Origin: Agaricus subrufescens
Lineage: Eukaryota > Basidiomycota > Agaricomycetes > Agaricales > Agaricaceae
NCBI GenBank assembly: GCA_029945375.1
Contig: CM057058.1
Span: 1,488,001-1,552,000 of the forward strand
Direction: 5' to 3'
DNA: 64,000 nt
Shown here: positions 12,214 through 23,382 of the stretch, in pieces
Layout: each line of letters opens with the position of its first letter
Numbering within the stretch: the stretch's first letter is position 1
Translations under genes and position numbers: made by a program
Notes under the pieces: generated by a model
The model's database searches: none
Seen by the model: only the letters and a program-made list of their open reading frames with translations
What the model was told of the DNA's origin: nothing

Positions 12214-12536
12214 TGCGCATGATGGATTTCTTGGTTTTGTCTCTGATATTCTCATTCAAGAAAAATTAATGATAACGATGGCACACTTAGTTTCGGATGA
12301 GCCAGTGGGATGGAATTCAAAAGTAGATAATCACTTGTTTTCGTTTGTCCGTTAAGATGTTACTCTCTGACCTTTAATATCAATCCTTCCATGTTCTCTG
12401 CGCTTTGCTGGATAAGGAGATACTAGGGATTTTTAAGAGACCCTTGCGTTCCAGAAGAATTGAAGTTACAATTAAATATATGGCAGGGAAGTAATGAGTT
12501 CCGCCTAGTAGCAATGACGAAATAAAAAGCTAACAT
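12214..12536. other. Convergent intergenic region
   Basis: This lies between the 7TM gene and the first thioesterase stop codon. It is AT-rich 3' UTR sequence with nothing else recognised. Confidence 0.4.
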
Positions 12537-13338
12537 TCACAGTTTCGCTGGAGAGGGCTCCATTTTTATATGTGTACCAGCCGCAACCAACCGATGATGT
12601 GTTACGTTCCAGATCTATAAGATTTTTAGTTATGAGGGAATACGAACTGACACATGGGAACAAGGTTCCGTCATATGTGAACACAGACTTACTTCACAAC
12701 GTGCTGTCTTGGCCCTTGCTCCTCCCGCAACGGTATGACTCACTATCTTCAGTTTGTCTCCACTTAGAATATGACGTAGATGAGTTTGTTGAATGTATAA
12801 AGTGGGACAAGGAACGTACACAACAGCAGGGGAGTGGTAAGTGATGGTCAATGATTGAGAAACACCCCCAAAGAATTTATTCTCTACATCCTGACCATAG
12901 ATTGCCAGAGTTAAGGTTGTTGCGCTGTGCATAGGGCCAGAATTAAACATGATAAATATAGGACCATATGAGATCAAGTATCGGCACTCACCAATCGACG
13001 ATGTATGCAGTACAGCCTCCGTGCATATTGTTGGCTCGGTTTGTCATTTCTCCCATTTCCGACTGATTTCAATGAACGCTGCCTGATTGCAGTGATTGAT
13101 ATACTTTACCATCTGTAACATCAAGTTCTATAACAAGCATCGCCTCTTTCTGCTTTTCTTCTTCCCTTTTGCTCTGAATCCATGCCTCTGTGACGACGAA
13201 TCTTCGATTGATACTTGCGCCAAAGACCGGGTTTTCCGGCCTTCCAAAAGTGCGTTCCGGGTCAGTTAGGATTTGTTTTGCCTGAGGGGAAAGGTTTCCC
13301 CTGATCTTGTCTTTCATGGATTGAGGGTCGTCTGGCAT
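12537..13338 (-). CDS. Hotdog-fold acyl-CoA thioesterase, THEM2/ACOT13-like (paralogue A)
   Basis: It probably hydrolyses acyl-CoA thioesters; it is a PaaI/THEM2-type hotdog protein. Exons on minus: 13338-13105, 13062-12992, 12924-12820, 12762-12693 and 12614-12537, 185 aa in frame. The core has NRANNMHGGCTAYIVD, GVSQSLTITYHSPAV, GDKLKIVSHTVAGGARAKTA and a final strand RLVAAGTHIKMEPS. Compared with human THEM2, the Asn six residues before HGG, the Asp nine after the His, and the Ser in GVSQ are all retained, so the active site looks complete. The intron at 13063-13104 was placed to join phase 0 exons with canonical GT/AG. A TATATATATATA run at about 13452-13463 lies ~115 bp upstream. Its neighbour at 13880-14677 has the same five-exon structure and clearly arose by tandem duplication. 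Confidence 0.9.
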
Positions 13339-13448
13339 GACTTGGATGAGAGAATGAATGTTCGCATTGAAAGTCGTTTATGTCGAATTCTTAAACCCGT
13401 AGTTTCCCACTCCCGTCATAAAAACACATGAGGAGTTAGGGTTCCCGG

Positions 13449-13463
13449 TATTATATATATATA
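13449..13463 (-). promoter_or_regulatory. TATA-rich core promoter of thioesterase A
   Basis: An alternating TA run lies about 110-125 bp before the ATG at 13338, in the only intergenic stretch between the two thioesterase copies. It is a candidate TATA box, judged on position alone. Confidence 0.4.
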
Positions 13464-13879
13464 GCATCCACCCGGCATCCACCGAGGCGGTACTTCTTAT
13501 AAGGTGCAGGTGATGACACTCTTACAACCGGCAATTAATTCGCCCGGGAAAATTGTGTGATGGGTGAAACTCAAGAGGACTGCTCATGATCATTATCTAG
13601 AATTTCATGGTTTAACTTGAGAAGACATAGATTTACGTGTCCTAGGGCGATAATTTCAGAGAGACATGATGTTGTCGGTACTACGTGAACCTATCTCCCT
13701 GTCAGTTGGACGACTCCTCCCTGATTTGATGATAGAAAACAGTAGTGACGCACATTACTATAAAGGTGTTATGTATCCTTCATTCTAACTGTACTCTCCT
13801 GAGAAGAGCATGAGCAATAGAAATGTGAAGTTGGAATGCTCACGAACAAACCAGTAGTCACGGATCAGCAAATCCTCCT

Positions 13880-14677
13880 TCATAATTTGGTCTTAGGCAA
13901 GGATGGAGCCATCTTGATGTGTACACCTGCAGCGACGAGTCTATGTTTGGTAGCGTTCCAGACCTACGATTCCAGGTCAATAACGCAACAGAAGGGCGAG
14001 CTCTGTGAAAGCCTACTTCACACCGCGCTGTCTTGGCTCTTGAACCACCGGCAACTGTATAATTTACAATCCTCAACCTGTCCCCACTGTCGCAACAGGG
14101 ATTAGAGAGATGGAAAAGAGAGATGGAAAGATAAAGAACACACGTAACGGCAGGGGAATGGTATGTTGTATTTATAGATTGGGAAACACCGGAGAAAAAT
14201 TCTTTGTCCACGTCAATGCTGTACGCCATGAGGGCAAAAGTTGTTGTCCTGTGTATCATTATCACAGAAGATCACAGAAGGTAAACGAGCACATCAACGC
14301 CACAATGTAAGTAATCTCTTACATGTCGATCAAATACGCAATACACCCTCCATGTAAAGTCTCACTTGTGCTGGTCATTTCTGCAAATCATTCAATACTT
14401 GCAGTAGATATTTTTCCATACTTCACTCACCATCAGTAACGTCCAGTTCAACAACTATCATCGCTTCTTTCTTCTTTTCATCCTCTTTCTTGGTCCGGAT
14501 ATACGCCTCTGTTACCACAAATCTTCGCTGAATACTGTCTCCAAAACAAGGGACACGACTGAATTCAGGACGTCTCGTAAAGAGGGCAGCAGGATTCGAA
14601 AGCATTTTTTTAGCTTCTAAAGAGGCATTGCCCTTGATCTGGTCTGGTGAAATTGTGGGCTGAGGAGAGTCAGACAT
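13880..14677 (-). CDS. Hotdog-fold acyl-CoA thioesterase, THEM2/ACOT13-like (paralogue B)
   Basis: This is a paralogue of the adjacent thioesterase. Exons on minus are 14677-14431, 14380-14323, 14248-14144, 14086-14017 and 13963-13880 (187 aa); exon 3 (105 nt) and exon 4 (70 nt) match copy A exactly in length. The core reads TSTSETLHGGCIAYLID, GVSQSINTTYHSPAV, GDRLRIVNYTVAGGSRAKTA and RLVAAGVHIKMAPS. The residue six before HGG, Asn in human THEM2 and in copy A, is Ser here, while Asp and the GVSQ Ser are kept. This may change activity or substrate. The start MSDSPQ at 14677 was chosen because it aligns with MPDDPQ of copy A; the upstream extension has no counterpart. The 3' end of this gene faces the promoter of copy A. 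Confidence 0.9.
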
Positions 14678-15192
14678 GTGTCCGAGCGAGTAGGCGTCGT
14701 GGTGGGCGAAGTTGCAGATCAACAGAAGCTGCCGGATGGCATCCGGAGTTCCTGTCAGCTTTTGATCAATGATAGCTCAACTTCTATTGATGCTTCCCAC
14801 GTGGCACGCGCCTTGCTTTCTGCAAGAACCGCGGCGCGCGCTCCAATCTGCCCACCGTATGCACGATTGAAGTCGATTGTCACATACAAATACAATTCAC
14901 AATAGCCAAGTTAACTGCCTCGCGTAGGTTATTCACCTGGAATGAGACTCTTAGTGCCCCTATGCTCGTTGTATGGTGATAGCCGGTTATATAATCCTCC
15001 CATGGCTACTAAAGCTACCGGTACCCGGTACCTCGTTCAGGGTATAATAATATGACTGCTACATACTCTATATGTTACAAAGACGCGAAAGAATTCGTGA
15101 GTTGCTCTACCTGATGCCGCGTAAGTCCAGGCTTGTGTTAACATGAGGGTGGCATCTGGACAAGATGCTCGATAGCCTTTACTTCTCTAGAT
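14678..15192. other. Intergenic region upstream of thioesterase B
   Basis: A TTATATAAT motif sits near 14987-14995, about 310 bp before the thioesterase B start, and could serve as a distant TATA element. Otherwise I recognise nothing between it and the P450 stop. Confidence 0.4.
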
Positions 15193-17322
15193 CTACTCGG
15201 AGGATTTGACCCTCTTCTTCAACAATATATGAGCCCTTTTGTTAGGTGCTGCGAAAATTCCTGCCAGCCAGGAATTGTCCGGCCTTTGACCCTGCGTGTC
15301 GCTCAATCTGATATCATAGTCCATCAAAATTCGTGCCGCAGCAAGTTTCACTTCTGTAATTGCGAAAAACCGGCCGGGACTATCACATGTATAGTCAATC
15401 TAACCGGGTAAACTCTTATTGATAGATATAAATAACTTACCAGGCGTGGCGCCCTACTCCAAATGTCATAAATTCAGAATTAAGAGCGGTTGTTTGCCAT
15501 TTCAGAGGGTCCTTGTCGACAAATCGGAATCCTTGGAATTCAAGAGGATCGGTATGACAACGCTATGATAGAAATAACAAAAAGGAAAGATATCTATCAG
15601 TCCAGGTTCAACATAAATGGAGAGTCGGAGAAATCACCTCATCCTGATTCATCGCGCGACCAGAGACAGCTAAATTACTGCCCTTGGGGATAAATGTACC
15701 ATCAGAAAAAGTGAAATCACTCATGGCCAATCTGATAATCATTGCTGAGGATATCTGGTGTCAAAAATGTCAGGTAAGTTAACATCACCGACATACCAGC
15801 GTCACCACCATGAAGTCTTTGAGTTTCTTTGACAAAGCTATCCAGCTTACGCATTTTGTCAATGGCCTCCTTTGTCCAGCCTTCTGTCTGTACAATTGTG
15901 GATACTTCTTCGCGCAAAGGTTTTAAATAGGTTTGATAGGTCGCAAGATTGAGGAGAACGTGTGTTAATAGCTGAAACAGAACATTAGGTCATCGTAAGG
16001 AGATATGGCCGAGAATGGTACCCGAGGCTCTCACCGAAGAACTGTTATGCGTTGCGGCGACAGCCAAATATATTATACGTATGGCGATATCGCGAACAGT
16101 ACGTTGTCCCTTGGGAGATGCATTCCATAGCCACGAAATCATATCACTCTGCATGTCAAGAAAAGGTGAGCTAATCTTCCTCCACGGTATAAGTGACCTA
16201 CAGCATCACCATCACTCCTGAGGTCCATACTGTCTGACTCAGTACGTTCATTGATGATGGGCCTAATATAATCCTCGACTTCTCGTATCTTCCCTTCTGT
16301 ATTAAAAATGGCGTAAGAGACAAGACTAAATTTCACGACTAAGCGTCTGGCTATATTCAAACCCATTCAAATGATACCCACGGTTTGAGCCAGTCGGGGA
16401 ATAGACTAATGGCGAAACCACCCTTGATGATGTGAATCCCGTAACAATGCATGATATCCATAAATCTTCGTGTGGCACCTAAATCTAGGGTCGGAACATC
16501 GGCCGGGATAAGAATCCTCGGACTCACTTAGCTGAGAACCAACGAAGAAGCGAGCACCAACTCGAGAGATAATATGAACGGCCGACTTGTAACAGGGAAT
16601 ACTGATCCACTCTAAGGGACTGATTAAAACAGTGCCAAGTGATGTAGAGAAGAATTTACCTTCGGTTGAGTTCTTCATCAGGTCACCCATCACCATATCC
16701 ATCTCATCAACTAACTCTGGGAACCGGGTGGCAATATTTCTATTCATGACGCCACGTACAACGTTGATATGAATGACATCGTGTATCAGTCCTGGACTAA
16801 TTGTATAGTCAAATTGCCCGGCCTAACATTTGAATCATCAGCTTCAATTGAAAATTGAAGTTTTCGCCGACAATCAACCGATTCACCTGATTGAGTGCCT
16901 CCGGGAAAGACAACTGTTCGCCACTGGCCTTGCGAAGGTCTTCCAGATACTCAGAACCATTAACTACCACCAGCCAAGAGAAACATCTTGTGATCTTGAA
17001 CATGGAATGCTAGGGCACCATCAGGGAGTATCCCTGAACGATGAAGGCGGACTCCTACCTGGTGATAACCTTCTTGTATCATTTGATGGCCGTAGAAAAA
17101 TGTTCCGAGAGACTTTATCGGATGGAGCCACAGACTAGAAGGCCCAACAGTTGGTATTTTATCTAGCTATTGCTCACAGTAAATAGGACAGAACACAAAT
17201 GTTTGGATGAGACGACTTACAGGATCCTGTTTTTTCTTCAAGATATTTTTGATGCAGAGAGCAGAGAAAAATATAGCGACAGCATAGTAAACGGATCCCA
17301 GGGGGTTGTCTTGGAGCAGCAT
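15193..17322 (-). CDS. Membrane-anchored cytochrome P450 monooxygenase
   Basis: This heme-thiolate monooxygenase resembles the Agaricomycete P450s often labelled ent-kaurene oxidase-like or CYP512-like; the substrate is unknown. The ATG at 17322 opens MLLQDNPLGSVYYAVAIFFS, a single N-terminal membrane anchor with a following Lys-rich stop (KNILKKKQD). After an intron come IPTVGPSSLWLHPIKSLG and then GHQMIQEGYHQ. Further exons give YLEDLRKASGEQLSFPEALN, MNRNIATRFPELVDEMD, the I-helix YLAVAATHNSS, the K-helix REEVSTIVQ...MRKLDSFVKETQRL (ExxR) and the heme loop FGVGRHACPGRFFA. The heme Cys is split by an intron, as its first two bases lie upstream. The C-terminus ends KKRVKSSE. The I-helix lacks the usual acidic residue before Thr. 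About ten introns; internal junctions approximate. Confidence 0.9.
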
Positions 17323-18383
17323 GGATGGTGAGGATTGGATTCTAGAGTTGGATAGAATGCCTTAAATACCGACCAGTGATAAAGCCGCCGTCAGATAATT
17401 ATAGGATGTAGCAATGTTATCAAACAGGAGATGATTCCTAACTTCTTGGCGCGCATTCCTGAAAAATATCGTAAGCGCTTGCAAAAAGATAACAAAGAGA
17501 TAAAGTTTGACAAGGCAAATAGGAACCGGGCTCCAAGGAGAAGTCTCCCGCATGATGAATGCTAATATAAGGTGCGGTTGCTAACGAGGGGTTGTCCATT
17601 CCAGTACGGAATTGTTATAATGAACCTGTAGATGATGTGTTGGCCCTGGAGCTCATTGTGATGCATGATGAGCTACGGAAAGATATACCGAAACCGCGTC
17701 ACAATTGCTGTATGCCAGGTAAAATTATTCCGGTTACAGTTCTCAAACTTTAACCTGTGAATGGAAGAGATCGCATTCCCATCGATCCAGTTGTTCCTCG
17801 GCCGACTGCGTTTATCTGTTCACAGAGCTAAATTCTTCTACGCTATATCTCCAGCCCTGTTCCTGCTTAATGCCATCAGTGCGAGGAAACCGGGTCACGA
17901 TCACAATAGCGCAGATGTTAGGGTGATTGGTCGGAGAAATGTATCAATGAGGAACGTCGTACATCCTCTGCTGTTTCTACCAGCCAAGATCGGCAAACAT
18001 GACTAGTATCAGGTCTACAGATATAGACAAATGACACCTGTTGAGTGACTGTATTGTACAATCTAATCGTAATTTATAGAGCCAGAATTGCGACCTACTT
18101 CGTACGATGCCTTTGACTCCACCGTGATAGGATCTTGGGGCCTCGGCCCCGTACGATTTAAACCCGAATGGTTTCCTTGAACACAGATGCTATCCTAATA
18201 AAAACTGTCAGTATCATCTGGAGTGTCAAGAAGACAACCTGAGAGCCACTAATTAGCAACCAATGTCGTTGGCCACATTCCTGTCGAGGTGAGCTGAAGC
18301 AGACAACGAAATATGATTTGATGAAATGCTATCACGTGGAAGTCTAAGGGCTCGCTTGATGTTCAATCCACGTAGCACCAGCA
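17323..18383. other. Intergenic region between divergent P450 and AlkB-like genes
   Basis: ORFs here (minus 17362-17553, plus 17761-18006) show no known motif, and the P450 model does not need them. A CACGTG box at 18333-18338 lies 46 bp before the AlkB start. Confidence 0.4.
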
Positions 18384-19355
18384 ATGGATACAACCACAAG
18401 CACAGATGTTAACAAGAGGAAACTGGCTGAAGACGATCACCAGATACATCCGAGAAAGTATCTTCGCGTGGAGATACCCTCTACAACATTCCCATCCACA
18501 GTTTCAGCTACTCTACCTTCTATCACTTCTCCTTCATCTTTGTTCTCTGCTATATCGCCTGCTCACCATGATCTGGACAAAAGTCCCCCGATTACTACTT
18601 GCACTACCCAGATTCCTGCGCTACTTGCCGCTCCTCCCATATCCGGCCTGTATTTCAAGCCAGATCTCAAGATCCCAGCGGACCTCGCGGATTCCATTTT
18701 TACTTTCTGCATGTCGACCTACTTTTGCAACTCGAACATCAACCAAATTATGCTTTTTACCAGATTTTCCTCCTCGTCTACCTCGTCTCTCCCACCTATC
18801 CTAAACCGCCTACTTGACTCTTTATCCACTCTCCTGCGGCCACATATTCCTGTGGAAACTCACGATCTGTTATTTCCTGCTGTTCCAACACAAGCACGAC
18901 AGGTCATTTTGAACTTGTATAATCCTGGAGAGGGTATCTCTTCGCATGTGGATTTATTGAAGAGATTCGGGGACGGAATTATCGGGGTTAGCCTCGGCAG
19001 CGGATGTGTGATGCACTTTGCCCGAACAGGCTTTAACTCAGCAGTAAATCCGTCCATCTCCGACGAGGTAGTCCACCCCCCAGATCCTATGTCTCATCCT
19101 CAGAGCAACGAGGATGACGAGATTGTCCACGATCTTTACCTTCCTGAGAGAAGTGTCCTCGTCCTCTCGTCTGATGCCCGCTACAAGTGGACACATGGAA
19201 TCGAGAAACGAACATCGGATTTTGTCTCTTGTGTCAACTCCTCCCCAGACGTTTCATCGGCCTCAAAAGGCCGCTGGGTGGAGCGGGGAACTCGACTGAG
19301 CATCACGTATCGTTGGCTGCTTCCTGGGGCTGATATGGTCGGCAATGAAAGTTGA
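18384..19355 (+). CDS. AlkB-like 2-oxoglutarate/Fe(II) dioxygenase
   Basis: A non-heme iron dioxygenase of the AlkB superfamily, which oxidatively demethylate nucleic acids or proteins; which ALKBH subgroup is unclear. It is a single intronless ORF of 323 aa. Residues ~1-75 form a basic then Ser/Thr/Pro-rich, probably disordered tail (NKRKLAEDD). The dioxygenase core begins near residue 85 (GLYFKPDLKIPADLADSIF). The iron ligands are in NPGEGISSHVDLLKRFGDG (His, Asp) and RYKWTHGIEKR (second His). The 2-oxoglutarate-binding arginines fit RLSITYRWL near the C-terminus. SLGSGCVMHFAR is the strand between the ligands. A low-complexity acidic loop (SNEDDEIVHD) precedes the second ligand. The start at 18384 is the first ATG after the CACGTG box. 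Confidence 0.88.
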   Translation: MDTTTSTDVNKRKLAEDDHQIHPRKYLRVEIPSTTFPSTVSATLPSITSPSSLFSAISPAHHDLDKSPPITTCTTQIPALLAAPPISGLYFKPDLKIPADLADSIFTFCMSTYFCNSNINQIMLFTRFSSSSTSSLPPILNRLLDSLSTLLRPHIPVETHDLLFPAVPTQARQVILNLYNPGEGISSHVDLLKRFGDGIIGVSLGSGCVMHFARTGFNSAVNPSISDEVVHPPDPMSHPQSNEDDEIVHDLYLPERSVLVLSSDARYKWTHGIEKRTSDFVSCVNSSPDVSSASKGRWVERGTRLSITYRWLLPGADMVGNES

Positions 19356-19679
19356 TGTATCCTGGCCTATTCTTTTGAATTCGGGCCTAGTTTTGGGATC
19401 CCAGTAATTTGTTATGAGCCAATTAAACATGTTTCAAAATCGTGTAAAAGAACGTCACTGCGTGAGACTAGCGAGATCCATCGGTAATGTGGGATGGGAA
19501 TCAGGGTCGACACAATTACATCAGCAAAACGGCTCAAAAAATGTAAGGCTTTAGAATTCAACGGCAACGTGTAAAGTATACCACCATGTCTAAAGTTTCA
19601 ACCAAGGTGAAAACTAAAATTGAAATGTGTTGAATATATTGTATATAATGTATGCTTCCTGAACAATAGCGAAGAATGG
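19356..19679. other. Intergenic, nothing recognised
   Basis: This is the 3' flank of the AlkB-like gene. It is AT-rich and without coding signal. Confidence 0.4.
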
Positions 19680-19684
19680 AGAGC

Positions 19685-19731
19685 TTACAATCTTTTTTTG
19701 AGATTACAATCTTTTCTTCAGATTACAATCT
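19685..19731. repeat. Short array of AGATTACAATCT units (left arm)
   Basis: Three copies occur at about 19685-19693 (partial), 19701-19712 and 19720-19731; the last two are spaced 19 bp. Read on the minus strand they form the 3' tail of the adjacent SINE-like element as AGATTGTAATCT. Confidence 0.7.
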
Positions 19732-19737
19732 TATAGT

Positions 19738-19916
19738 GCCGAGGACAGCAAAATTTATTACCTAATACAGCCATATATGGCAGCATGAGCCAACGGGTAG
19801 AACCTATATATGGGCTGTTTAACCCGTTGGCACAACCGGGAATCGAACACCAGACCTCCTGGGAGCAAGACAGCACAGCAAGCCACTTAAACACCTGAGC
19901 CACACTACCGACTTAC
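19738..19916 (-). mobile_element. tRNA-derived SINE-like element
   Basis: Read on minus, the element starts near 19916 with a tRNA-like head. An A-box-like TGGCTCAGGTGTTTAAGTGG lies at about 19882-19901 and a B-box-like GTTCGATTCCC at about 19838-19848, roughly 35 bp apart, which is the normal internal RNA polymerase III promoter layout. The sequence between cannot fold as a good tRNA with matched acceptor ends, so this is not a functional tRNA gene. A body follows with a 9-bp perfect inverted repeat (19790-19798 with 19822-19830) and CCATATATGG elements, and then the AGATTGTAATCT tail. These are the marks of a tRNA-derived SINE. No second copy is in the window. Confidence 0.7.
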
Positions 19917-20090
19917 TCACTTAGTACGTATGTCAAATATATACACAAATTCAAAAAACTCAAAAATTTTTCTAAGTCCCTCAGCCGCCGCTATGCACCA
20001 TCGACGCTGCCCTCGTATAATGTTAGATTCATATACAATTTAATTTCAGTGTTGGAGTCATGCTTGTAATCCCACATTAAAGATTGAAGC

Positions 20091-20226
20091 ATGGATGTAT
20101 TCTTTGAAAAAGATTGTAATCTTAAACCGATAAATTGTGACATGATTGTATGCTTTGAAAAAGATTGTAATCTTAAACAAATAAAATGTACCATGATTGT
20201 ATTCTTTTATTTAGATTGTAAGGTCT
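20091..20226 (+). repeat. Tandem repeat with ~51-bp units (right arm of AGATTGTAATCT)
   Basis: Two good copies and one degenerate copy of a unit contain ATTCTTTGAAAAAGATTGTA or a close variant followed by ATCTTAAA. The core motifs sit at about 20110-20123, 20160-20174 and 20211-20226. The core is the reverse complement of the array at 19685-19731, so the two arrays face each other across the SINE-like element. Confidence 0.75.
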
Positions 20227-22236
20227 TAAAAAGCTTGTATTGTCCATTTATTTCACTTTACCACAATGTAAGCGTTCACATTTTCTTTATTTGCAATACA
20301 ATGTTTGTTTATGATGTAAGGTCTACAATATTTGAGCCGATTTGCTGATGTAACCAATCGAAGATGATTCGCAGTAGTTTGAGCGAACGAGATTAAATGA
20401 TAGGCGAGACGATGGGGACGTGGTCGAGCCACATCACTACTTATCTTAGAACGAGCACTATGTGGGCATAGTGTGCAAATGTTCATGTGAAAAAATGAAC
20501 GAATAGTCGCTACTCAATATTCATTAGTCATTAATCATTGTTCCCTTCTTTTCCTACTACCACTAGTATGGTCCTACCGGCAGTTCCTACCGGCAGTTCC
20601 CCCATCCCTGCACCCTTGAACTCTACTCTCCTATAACACCACCGAATACTACTACTCAGGTTGAAAGTGTGTACCTTGAACAAAAATAACGAAGTCTGTG
20701 GTGCCAAGTTGTGTCAAAAGACTCATAAACCTCTCGAACAACACGGTCTCGCCCAAAAATGACAATTGACGCACGATCTAATTATTACTGGAAATCATAT
20801 ACCATCTAAAGCTGAGCTTCCTATGCTGGATATAGCGCCTTCCTCGTAGTAATCCTCCGTATACCAACATGCTGTCGTTGTTCGGGAGATTCTCAGCTGA
20901 ACAATATCCGGATCTCTGGTTTGATGCAACGCCAGAGCTTCTCCAGTGCTTCGTGTGCGCATAGTTCCCCTCTCTCGAAACGAATTCAAAGGCCTTCTTT
21001 TTTCTAATTAGCTATTTTCCACACCATGGACCAACTAAGGGCATAAATTCTGCTTAGTACTCACGGCGTAGTTCAATCCTGAAGCAGTCGCCGCGATTCT
21101 TATCATCGCACATTGCCGAGGATCAATCCTCGGAGCCTCGTCGAGGTTCCGTCTATTCCTGTTGCATCAATGTCGAAGTTGAGCGTTTGAGTGTTATCCC
21201 ACGACTAAAGGTCTTTTCCTTGATGTTATCAACACAACCACATCTATTCATAATACTTCTGCAAAAAAAATCTTCCTGAAACAACTTGAAGGTGACCTGA
21301 ATGCAGGCGGAGGGTGGAACATTGCGAGTACATAGCCAACAAGCACCCACACCACTCTTCTGCCTACAAAAACGTGTTCAATGCCGAAGAGCTCCAAATC
21401 TCACGAGAAGCCGCTCAATGATGGATAAACGTGTTCAGGTTTCAAGTAAGTTAAGATATCATGTACAACCCCAATTTATTTGGCAGATACAGATAGATAT
21501 ACCGATGAGGGAAAAGGGTCATAGGAGCACGGTCTGATGCTCTAACACTCATCAAGCCTTCTCCCCCGGGCCACTCCACAGCGCCCATTGATAACCCGCT
21601 TACTAGATCCGCACACTGAACAATGCCCATTCCAGGTAAACATTTCTGTGTGCCTGGTATTTCCAGTAAGATTACTTACATATTCCACTTCTAGATCGTA
21701 TAACTACGCATTTAAGCAAACGGAATCGTATTGCCAACAACAAAAAGTCTAAATTTACCTTAGTATCCAAGCTCATCCTGAAGCAGTTTCTCCGATTTCT
21801 ATCAACAGATCGTACCCAGTATCATTTTTTTTAGCCTAATGGGGATGTAATTTATCTATGCTACTACTACTAATATGATAACTAAGCCCTAAATGACCAC
21901 TGGTCATTTCTTATGATGATATCAATATGCTTATCACACTCATACATAATACTTTTGCTGAAATTTCTTCTCGAAACAGCTCCTTGTGGCTCATAAGCTG
22001 GCGAAAATGGTGGTGGGCTGAACTATGGCCAATTTCTCTTCGCAAAGATCCCAAAGCCCACGGGTCGTCGTCCAATGGTAGATAAATGGGTCCATGGCGT
22101 GCACTTATGGGTTGATTGATAGATATTGATAGATATATTGATGGAGGTGGCAGAGTCAGAGTGCGGCCCGATGAACCAGTGAAGATAGAGAGAGGCCTTC
22201 AAAAGCGACGGGGATAACCCTGCTTGAACTCTCAAC
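20227..22236. other. 2 kb intergenic region with one short tandem repeat
   Basis: There are no supported genes. A 13-bp unit TCCTACCGGCAGT is perfectly duplicated head to tail at 20572-20584 and 20585-20597. Short ORFs on both strands have no recognisable motif. Confidence 0.45.
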
Positions 22237-23382
22237 ATGTCATCTCCACCCAGCTCTCCTCCCCCTCCACCCAGCTCTCCTCCCCCTCCATCTTGTGCAA
22301 GTCTATTCGACAATGCTGCTGGTGGCTCGTCCACTGGGTTAAGAGTTCGTAATATGTCAAGTCCTGCAGGTAAACGCCTACCTTTGACTCTTCTTTTGGT
22401 GAAGTTAATTAAATTTTTACCTCCCTACCGAATGAGTAGGGTTTGACGCATGCTCGTCTATGAAAGCGCTCACTCAGCACTTGAATTGCTCGACTTCAGC
22501 CAACACCAGCTCAAAAGCTGAGATACTAGAGATTCGTACAAAACTATTATTGTGGTCGGTGAGTGACCATACACTACATCTTGCATTCAGGCCATCAAAT
22601 GGCCTTCAGGAGACACACAACAATGACATCGGTTACCCAGACATATTCTCCTTCTTAGACTCTCCCTTACGTCTCACTCATCCGCTTGATAACTGCTCGT
22701 CTCGTCACTGAATCTAATTCCAACAAATCCTAGGCTTCTTCGATGAACCTCTTCACTGAAGAGCGTTCCAGTGTGACTTCCCAGGCCTCTGACATTGAGG
22801 AAACCATTGATGTCAACTCATCACAACTTCATATAGGGCAGAGCTCGGTTCTCTCTGAACATTTAAGTGGGATTCAGAAGGGTAAGACCACCAACCCACA
22901 CTCCGCCAGCCCACCAACTGTCCAGGAAACAGTCTGTCCCCGACGTAGGAGGTCCAGTGGATTGCCATTCCACGGGTATTGTGAACCGTATGTGGCAACA
23001 GAACAGAGTCCCCAAGAACAGAGCACTGCTCGCTCTGGACAGGCACAACCAACACCAACTGGATATACTTTCAAGGAACAGGTCGCGAGCCCGGCTGTGC
23101 AAAAAGCAGCATGGAGGAAACGCAGGAATTTGATAACCCGAGTATTTTTCTGCCACTATTGCGGGGCGAAGTTGACATCAAAACAAAACTTGAATTGTAC
23201 GTAGCAGTCACAGGTATCACGTACTAGTAACACTCACATAGACCACATTTCCAGATCATATAGATTCACATTTTGGCAGACGGGCCCATGCTTGTAGCAA
23301 ATGTAACAAGAGGTTTACCACTCCTCATGTTCGCACCCGACACGAGAACCGGTGTCGAGTTCAAAAGGTACGGAATGTATAG
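22237..23382 (+). CDS. C2H2 zinc-finger protein with two C-terminal fingers
   Basis: This is probably a nuclear DNA-binding protein; targets are unknown. The ATG at 22237 starts a proline-rich exon (SSPPSSPPPPPSS) built from a perfectly repeated ~20-bp unit. A second exon (ALTQHLNCSTSANTSS...) spans about 22466-22558 and a third starts at about 22735 with ASSMNLFTEERSS. The third exon ends in the first finger, FFCHYCGAKLTSKQNLN; an intron inside that finger (from about 23198) rejoins at YHIDSHFGRRAHACSKCNKR and FTTPHVRTRHENRC. So finger 1 is C-x2-C-x12-H-x4-H and finger 2 is C-x2-C-x12-H-x4-H-type, both C-terminal, followed by KVRNV and stop. Exon 2 boundaries were chosen because the nearer CAG acceptor gives an early stop. 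The gene is not recognised beyond the fingers. Confidence 0.72.

Noticed and set aside
13050..13110. Non-canonical GAG splice acceptor in thioesterase A
   Set aside because: An alternative canonical pair (donor at 13104, CAG acceptor ending 13063) keeps the frame and needs no unusual site.
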